Shown piece by piece: positions 34,542 to 40,710 of a stretch of DNA of 40,710 nt. How positions within the stretch are numbered: the stretch's first letter is position 1; each line of letters opens with the position of its first letter. The DNA is from Hirudo medicinalis (taxonomy: Eukaryota; Annelida; Clitellata; Hirudinida; Hirudinidae), in contig MPNW01000126.1 of assembly GCA_011800805.1 (NCBI GenBank), positions 371,940 to 412,649 of the forward strand, written 5' to 3'. Under the pieces are notes generated by a model that searched no databases, was not told the origin of the DNA, and saw only the letters and a list, made by a program, of their open reading frames with translations. The translations under genes and the position numbers were made by a program.

Positions 34542-37002
34542 ATGAATTCCTTGCTGTGGACAATCCTCGGACTCTGCTGTTTGTTGGAGGTAGTGGAATG
34601 CCAAGGTTAGAATGCTCACTATTTCATGATTTTCTGTTTTTTTATTAAAGAAATTCTAAACTTCGTGACAAAATGCGTTTGGCGAAAATGCTAAGAAAAG
34701 AAAAAGAAATTGTAACTCAAAGAAACTGATGTAAGTGCAGTAATTATCATAAAATCACATTTAAAGAAAAATAACATCTTATGTAAAATATACAACAAAT
34801 ACATAATATAAATACATATGTACAATAGTTTCACAGATAAATAAAAAGGTACAATCGAATGGGTGGGTTTTGGTTTTTTATTTTATGAAACACAAATTTT
34901 ATGATTTTATCAAACACATGCAAATGCACATGCAAGGAAAACCTAATCACAAAGATAATTGAAATGCTAAAGAAATGTCCTAAGGCCAAAAACCCAAAGG
35001 GATTCACATCTCGCTGAGAGATACCCGTGTAGAAGAATATTTGAGAAATTTTTTTATAAAAAACGAAATAATTAAAAACAAGATGAGATGGGAACAAGGA
35101 ATTAGCAGCTGTTTGGGTAAGTTTTTGTAAGTACGATTTGAAAGTTGATATTGATGTAGATGAGGCTACTCGTTTGGGTTTGGACGATTCATTTGCACCT
35201 GAGAATTTAATGGAAAATTGTTTAATGGTTATATTTGAAAATTCACTCCGAAAATGATTGATATTACGTAAGGCATGGGAATGATATTCTGATGAGCGGA
35301 TGAAGAAGTTATCGAATGAAGTAGGCATTTTGAGTGGGAATTTGTGCTTAAACACAACTGTTTGAAACGTATTCAACTGGTGAATGTGGAGTCTTTTGTC
35401 ATCGGTGAACGAGGATTTTTATAGATGAGGTTGAAGCACATTAGTTTTCAGCAGTTACTGCGATGACAATTTTTGAAATTAATAATTGAAATATTTATTA
35501 TGTTATTGTATTAATATTATTAGTATTGTTCTATCATTTGTGGGAAAAAACTACGACTGGGAATTCTAAGTTCTGGACAAAATGCTGACAGGCTTATAAA
35601 ATTTGGAAAATGGTCGTCGGTGGAATTTCCGATCGCAATGAAATTAATTTTTAATTCCAAACTTACTCATTTCGAACCTGCCACTGAAGTTACCACAAAT
35701 AAAAAGCTGTTGTAACGTGTCAGACGAAAATCTACGAATGGGGTCCAAAAACATTGCCCAGCACTTGAAACAATGTGCAAGAGACAAAGCAAAAGTTTCT
35801 CATTGTTTTCCCTTTTTTGCAAAAAAGAAAAAATAGATCTAAAGGTTCGCTTCTCTGGTGCAAATGAATCAACTGTTCATTCAACTTTTCCTTCACGAAA
35901 AACAATGGACGAACCCAGCATCCAATGAATGATTAATTAGCTATTTCCAGCAACTCGCTAAGAATTAACTCGACGCTTTTTGAATTATGATTAATAACCA
36001 AATTATTATAACTAGTACGCTGTAGGAACATATGATCTTTCAACTTTTCAGTTCATATCCAAAATGAGAAGCTCTTGCAAAATTTTGAAATTTACGATCG
36101 AGACGAAAGTAGTTTTTATGATACATTGGGATTTTCTGTGTTGACAAAATCTAAAACTAATATGATTTTATGGAGAGGATAAGTTACAATGATGTTAAAT
36201 TGATTTTTTTCAACAATTTGAGCCAACAATTCACTGAAGAAATTCAGGAAATTATATAACATTGAGGAGAGGCCAAGAACAACATTCCTAAATAGTTTTC
36301 TTTCCTTCCAGGGTGCATCCAGTCGTCGACCTTCAACTACAAAGAATGCCAACTTGCCCTCGACGGTGCGGACCAGACGTGTTCCCAGACGGGCTTCTCT
36401 ACTGGTGCCTGGTGGAAGTTTGATTTCAACAGCTCGAGGAAAGTCTCCCAGATTAAGATGAAAGGTGAGACTGAGGTGATTTGAATCACCATCAGTTTGT
36501 TTCTGTTAATCATCTAATTGAATTGGATTAATTAATTCTCATCATTATTCTAGTCATCTTCTTTCTTCAATTCATTAAGTGCAAAGCATTGGCAAATAAC
36601 ATGAATCATTTGAGTACTGATGATGTATTTTCAAATTCCTCAGTGCTAAAAACATCCCAAAATTGCTTTATTATATGACTTGACAAAAAAAGTAGTTGTT
36701 CTATTCAAACAAAATAGAGCCATAAATTAATTTAGAACATAAATTATGCTGAATTTGTCTGATCAGGTGACCTAGAATACTTCGAGGTGCGCGTCGGAAA
36801 CAACTCGGACGACCTGGGACTCAGGGCAGGATTTGCCACCAACCACTTGTGCTTGCTCTCCTCAAATCGTGCACTAGGGATCAAGGAAGGACTGGTGACA
36901 TTCTACTGTGACATCCCAATCTACGGACGCTTCTTCAGTGTTCAACTCATTGACCCCTGCAATCCCTCAAGCCTTTTGATATGTGACATACAATTCATCT
37001 GA
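34542..37002 (+). CDS. Small secreted galactose-binding/F-type-lectin-like protein (150 aa, 3 exons)
   Basis: Exons 34542-34605, 36312-36464 and 36767-37002, with junctions GTTAGA/CCTTCCAG and GTGAGA/GATCAG, all phase 1. The first exon is a signal peptide (MNSLLWTILGLCCLLEVVEC). The mature protein reads like one beta-jellyroll of the galactose-binding superfamily (F5/8 type C and F-type lectins): QSSTFNY near the start, ALDG, then WWKFDF, an EYFEVRVGN strand, a Cys-containing loop, GRFFSVQL, and ICDIQF at the end. Six or more Cys suggest disulphides. I do not see the HxRGD fucose-binding signature of classical F-type lectins, so the ligand is unknown. It is probably a secreted haemolymph or surface recognition protein. 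Intron 1 is long (1.7 kb) and holds possible decayed transposon sequence. Confidence 0.8.
34831..35900. mobile_element. Possible decayed transposon sequence in intron 1
   Basis: A reverse-strand 181-codon ORF (34831-35376) and a forward interrupted reading at about 35700-35900 both contain the peptide FSGANES, from inverted CTCTGGTGCAAATGAATC-like words (near 35205 and 35855). The forward piece reads GSKNIAQHLKQCARDKAKVS, which has a BED-finger/hAT flavour. The evidence is thin and the reading is stop-interrupted. Confidence 0.2.
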
Positions 37003-37235
37003 TACATTCAAACAATTCAAAAACTTATGGACAAACTCTTCAGCTTATTGCTCCCATCACCTAAAAAAATTTAAGTCTGTCTAGAGTTGTTTTTCAGAAG
37101 CTAAATACTTGGTTGAATCATTTTGAGAACGACTTTAACTTTTAGGCAAGGGGCATTTATTGTAAACCCAAACAATTAGTTTGAAAGTGTTTCAGTCATG
37201 TTTTGTTGGAAGATTTGAATCAGTTTAAAAAAAAG

Positions 37236-37241
37236 TTTATT
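37236..37241 (-). promoter_or_regulatory. Poly(A) signal AATAAA overlapping the Nop10 stop codon
   Basis: The minus strand reads GAAATAAAC, in which the TAA stop is inside AATAAA. A second AATAAA lies about 80 nt further on (37156-37161), so either could be used. Confidence 0.5.
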
Positions 37242-37629
37242 TCTGTGCCAGTCTTGCCTTCTTTGCCTCTGCTGGTGATTCTATGTATCCAAACCTTAGC
37301 TTGAAGTCAAGTCTCTCCCTGGAATATTTGTCGTCTGGAGAAAATCTTGCTGGGTGTGCAGATAACGTATGTTCATCGGTGTTAGGGATCTCCTTCTATA
37401 AAATGTAAAAATGTTATAGCGATGGTTAACAATTAAGCACTTCTTTAGTTTAATTATAATTTTTAGTGTGGTGGCGATGATGCGTCTACTTTTAAGCAGC
37501 AACATGTTTCGCTTGATTAATAAAATATCAATACGATTGTAAATACGATGTTTGAAGTTTCATGGAATAACTAACCTTAAGAGTGTAAACCCTTTCGCCG
37601 TTATCGTTCAAATAGTACATGAGAAACAT
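37237..37629 (-). CDS. Nop10: H/ACA ribonucleoprotein complex subunit NOP10 (70 aa, 2 exons)
   Basis: Exons 37629-37576 (18 codons) and 37395-37237, donor GTTAGT, acceptor TTTTATAG, phase 0. Residues 1-18 read [18 protein letters not shown] and the second exon continues with [18 protein letters not shown], the strongly conserved core of eukaryotic NOP10. The family is 60-70 residues, so this is full length. NOP10 binds the dyskerin pseudouridine synthase in box H/ACA snoRNPs, in the nucleolus and Cajal bodies, and is needed for rRNA pseudouridylation and telomerase RNA stability. The Cys at the TCSAHPARF position of human NOP10 is Leu here, and the C-terminal tail is basic and Lys/Ala-rich. 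The gene is convergent with the lectin-like gene, with only about 230 bp between stop codons, and divergent from the lipase-like gene. Confidence 0.95.
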
Positions 37630-38376
37630 CCTGATGTTTTTTTTAATCGACGGTTTGCGCTCACGAGTTTGTTTACAGCAACTCCTAAACCTATCGCTCA
37701 CAAAAATTTATTCGCCAAAGACAATTAGTGAAACAATTTGCATTTTATTAAATAAATAAATTTGTAAAATGTCTTAATAATATAATACAGCTAATAATTT
37801 TTTGCTTATTTTTTTAAGTAAAATATGTTTTAACAAATTTAGTTTAGAATTTCAATAGCTACTTTTAGTTAGTGGCGACTCAGAAAATTACTATAATTTT
37901 CAAATATCTGATATTGTAATGTATGTATGTTAAAATATTATATGAAAATAATTGATGCCATTTATCTCGAAGATTGGGATGACAAAATTGATTATGACAT
38001 TAGCTTATCAAATGTTTATCGATCTTGACAACTGGTATAACCCAGTCAAATAATATAAAATGTACTTTTTAACAAATCCCTGAAATCGGTTAAAAAATTA
38101 CTTTTTGAGTTTGAATAAAAATATTTTAAGGTTTAAATAGTGCGATCAATATTGTGCGTTATTGCTGTCAAAAGCGCCATTACATCAGACATCCTAACCA
38201 CTTTCATAAATCATTTTAATCAAGGTGCTTCACGGCATTGATAGTTTTCATAATATCTATTAAGTTTGAATAAACAAAACACGTGAGCGATGAAGATAAC
38301 TTAATGGCTTGCTTAGGAGTTCTCGCTGAAGTCCACAATCTTTGAAGTCTTTCTGTCAAAAAGTTGTCCGAAAATA
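37630..38376. other. Divergent upstream region of Nop10 and the lipase-like gene
   Basis: About 750 bp of AT-rich DNA between two oppositely oriented start codons, expected to contain both promoters. A CACGTG E-box lies at 38280-38285, about 90 bp upstream of the lipase-like ATG. No convincing TATA box for either gene. Confidence 0.45.
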
Positions 38377-39305
38377 ATGAAGAAGATTTTATGCATATCG
38401 AATTATATTCTATTGTTGAGGTAAATACATAGATATTTGCAACATTATTAAAAAATTAATTATTATTGATGAAATAGTTTTCTAATTGCTTCAACTTTGT
38501 CATAAGAAATGGAAAGAATCGCAGGCGAAATAAATAATTAAATCACGTGTTATCGTTACATTACATTGACTGGAGTTGAGGGATAGCTGAACGAATGTAT
38601 TGCGGGGGAAAGATGGCTGAAGGAAGAGTTGAATAATGGGAAAAATAAGCAAGTTAAGAATTATAAATCGAGCATCAACAACATTCTCTTCTTCCTCCAG
38701 CCTTGAACAATTGTCCAGCCAGGAAAAAAATCATGAAATGACCTGCTGTGAGAAGGTGGGATGCTTCCAGTACACTCACCCCTACGTCCAGAGGTCGTAC
38801 ACCTTCCCACTTGTCATGTGCCCAGAGGGCGAGTTAAAGCCGACACTTAAACTGTACAGGAGAGAATCCATCGACACACCCCAGACATTCATATGGGAAG
38901 AAGAAACCCAGTAAGATGATGATGGATGGTACTTTAATGATCGATCTTTATGTTGAATAAATTACGTGTAGCCAAAGCTTCGGCATTTGGCTAGCCATGG
39001 AATTCTAATTATGATAGATCCTAGGAGCAAGTGGAGGAAGCTGGTTTAAAACTAATAGTCTACAACAAGTACCACAAATACTACACAAATTACTATAATT
39101 CCCATTCGTACACATTACACATGTCGTTATTTATTAACGATAATTAGATATTAATTATTAATTAAATCATGCAGACTAGACTTGGACAAACAAGAGAGGG
39201 CTATATTTCTCGTCCACGATTACAACGAGAGTGGCAATGACAAGTGGGTCTTAAATATGATGAAGGCCATACTCAAAAAGGTGATCGATTTTTTCAACAT
39301 CATTC

Positions 39306-39347
<42 letters not shown>

Positions 39348-40574
39348 GTAGTAGTTAATTTATAATGCGCCATTTGCATAGCGTCAGAGGCGCCTTGTTA
39401 TTTTATTTATTTGTTGTTATTATTATTTTCTCGTTAAAGTTATTGTTTGTAAGCCTTAGCTTAAAAATTCCTCGCATCTCGGATTTAAAACTGTAGGTGT
39501 TTTTTTTTTCAGGTGTCTTTTGATGTACTGTTTAAGTGATGTTTGATGTACTAATTAAGTTCGATGTACTATTTAAGTAATTAATCGAACGCTAAATTTG
39601 ACTACCAAATTAACGCGTTTATTCCATTAACGCCGACAATTACCATCAATTAATCGAACTCATCCCTCTCCCGCCGCTCGTCACTGCCCTTAAGGAACCT
39701 GCCAACGTGTTCATCTACGACTGGAAGCCAGGAGCTCACCTCAACAACTTCAAGATGGCGGCTTCTAATACCAGAAGTTTTGGGGCCTATCTGGGAGAAA
39801 TGATGGATTACATTAATCTAGAGTTTGACCTCAACACCGAAAAAATGTGGTGCATTGGCTTCGGTCTGGGGGCACATCTCTGCTCCCTGGCAGTGGATCA
39901 GGTCCTGCAGAGGATCCATAGGATTACCGGTGGGTAGAGTTATAGGGGAGGTCCATAAATGACGTCTTTTTTTGGCTAATTGCTAAGGGAATATTTTAAT
40001 ATTTATCTGTTTATAATTTATTATCTATCTGTTTATTTGTCTGTTTATTCTTATGCCATGAGTAATGTTTTTATAATGGATTGTTTATGAATTGTCGAGC
40101 TTAATTCTTTAAGACGCATAAATCATATTTATGGTGTTATTGAAATCAGTAAGCACTAATCTAGGTAAATGCTAAACTAAATAAAAATTAGCGTTGGTTA
40201 GTTATTATTAAGAATTTATTTTATTTTATTTTTAAATGAATAAGTTTATTATTTATTTCTAATCATAGTATATTTTAACGTGATAATATTTAAATCATTA
40301 AAATTTATTATTATTAGTATTAACGATATAATCAGATTACAATTGATAAAACTATCGATAAAACATCTTCATCGTCATCGTCGTCGTCATTACCGCAAAG
40401 GGTTAGACCCCACTGGTCCAGAGTTCGACAATGCCCTTGACCCTAGGGTGGGTCTGCACATCATAGGAGCCAATTTTGTTGACGTCATTCACACCTCTGC
40501 AGTCCTTGGATCGACAAAGAGTTTGGGGGACCTTGACTTCTTCCCCAACGGTGGACGAAACCAACCCAGATGCA
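38377..40574 (+). CDS. Lipase-family protein with nucleophile Ser replaced by Gly (3' end outside the window)
   Basis: Exons seen: 38377-38420, 38701-38910, 39175-39280, 39695-39929, 40401-40574; phases agree throughout (256 residues so far), and the last donor (GTGAGG) needs another exon beyond the window. The protein opens with a signal-peptide-like MKKILCISNYILLL, then an N-terminal pancreatic-lipase-type segment (CCEKVGCF, LKLYRR), the alpha/beta-hydrolase core (IFLVHDYNESGND, NVFIYDWKPGA, NTRSFGAYL), GFGLGAH in place of the usual GHSLGAH, then ITGLDPTGPEF and LDFFPNGG. The catalytic Asp is present at residue 201, exactly 24 after residue 177, the spacing of the pancreatic lipase Ser-Asp pair; but residue 177 is Gly. 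The His should lie downstream. Hydrolysis by the usual mechanism is not expected. Like vertebrate-unrelated yolk proteins of flies and other dead lipases, it may bind or carry lipid. That role is inference. Confidence 0.82.
39308..39348. repeat. AAT microsatellite in an intron of the lipase-like gene
   Basis: About thirteen AAT triplets in the intron between exons 3 and 4, followed by a short GTAGTAG tail. Confidence 0.9.
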
Positions 40575-40592
40575 GTGAGGATGGGGATTAAG

Positions 40593-40627
40593 TTGATGAT
40601 GATGATGATGATTATTATTATTATTAC

Positions 40628-40661
<34 letters not shown>

Positions 40662-40677
40662 GTTATTGTTATTATTA

Positions 40678-40710
<33 letters not shown>
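40593..40710. repeat. GAT then ATT microsatellite at the window end
   Basis: GAT block beginning just after the last visible exon of the lipase-like gene, then ATT/GTT repeats to the end of the window. Confidence 0.95.

Noticed and set aside
1..40710. CRISPR array, operon or prokaryotic system
   Set aside because: The tandem repeats have no unique spacers, and the genes are intron-bearing animal genes.

Overview
The window is animal nuclear DNA. Every convincing gene is split by short GT-AG introns, there are secreted proteins with cleavable leaders, an NOP10 orthologue, an F-box/LRR protein and a lipase-family protein, and there are dense trinucleotide microsatellites. The secreted protein at 22272-27832 has the Cys and motif layout I associate with arthropod DUF7042-DUF7045 proteins, so an arthropod (perhaps a crustacean) is my best guess. 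That is inference. Single N characters at 6635, 11856, 31431 and 32737 look like scaffold joins; two of them are flanked by exact un-merged duplicates.

Layout. 1-12300: no credible gene. It is a belt of micro- and minisatellites (GAT/GAC, CAA/CAG, ATT, GATT, CTCA, and 12- to 36-bp units), and the long low-complexity ORFs here are translated repeats. 12474-14318 (-): one-exon, disordered 614-aa protein with two PP1-docking-like motifs (SILK and RVxF). 14814-21050 (-): an 11-exon gene reconstructed by exon phase, 1236 aa, with the unusual order MBD - AT-hook-like - PHD - long disordered linker - F-box - LRR. 22272-27832 (-): a 13-exon secreted or GPI-anchored Cys-rich protein of 659 aa in which all exon phases agree. 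27833-34541: mostly AT-rich intergenic DNA with tRNA-derived SINE-like elements, microsatellites and two assembly duplications. 34542-37002 (+): 3-exon secreted protein with a galactose-binding/F-type-lectin-like fold. 37237-37629 (-): Nop10, convergent with the previous gene. 38377-40574 (+, cut by the window end): lipase-family protein whose nucleophile Ser is Gly, so probably a non-catalytic lipase homologue.

The genes do not form an obvious pathway. The most interesting item is the 14814-21050 gene. It has the layout of the KDM2/FBXL19 chromatin F-box proteins (DNA reader, PHD, F-box, LRR), but the reader I see is a methyl-CpG-binding domain instead of a CXXC finger. If the exon chain is right, it predicts an SCF ubiquitin-ligase receptor aimed at methylated DNA.

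All exon joins were worked out by eye from splice signals and reading phase. No transcript, homology search or domain search was available.
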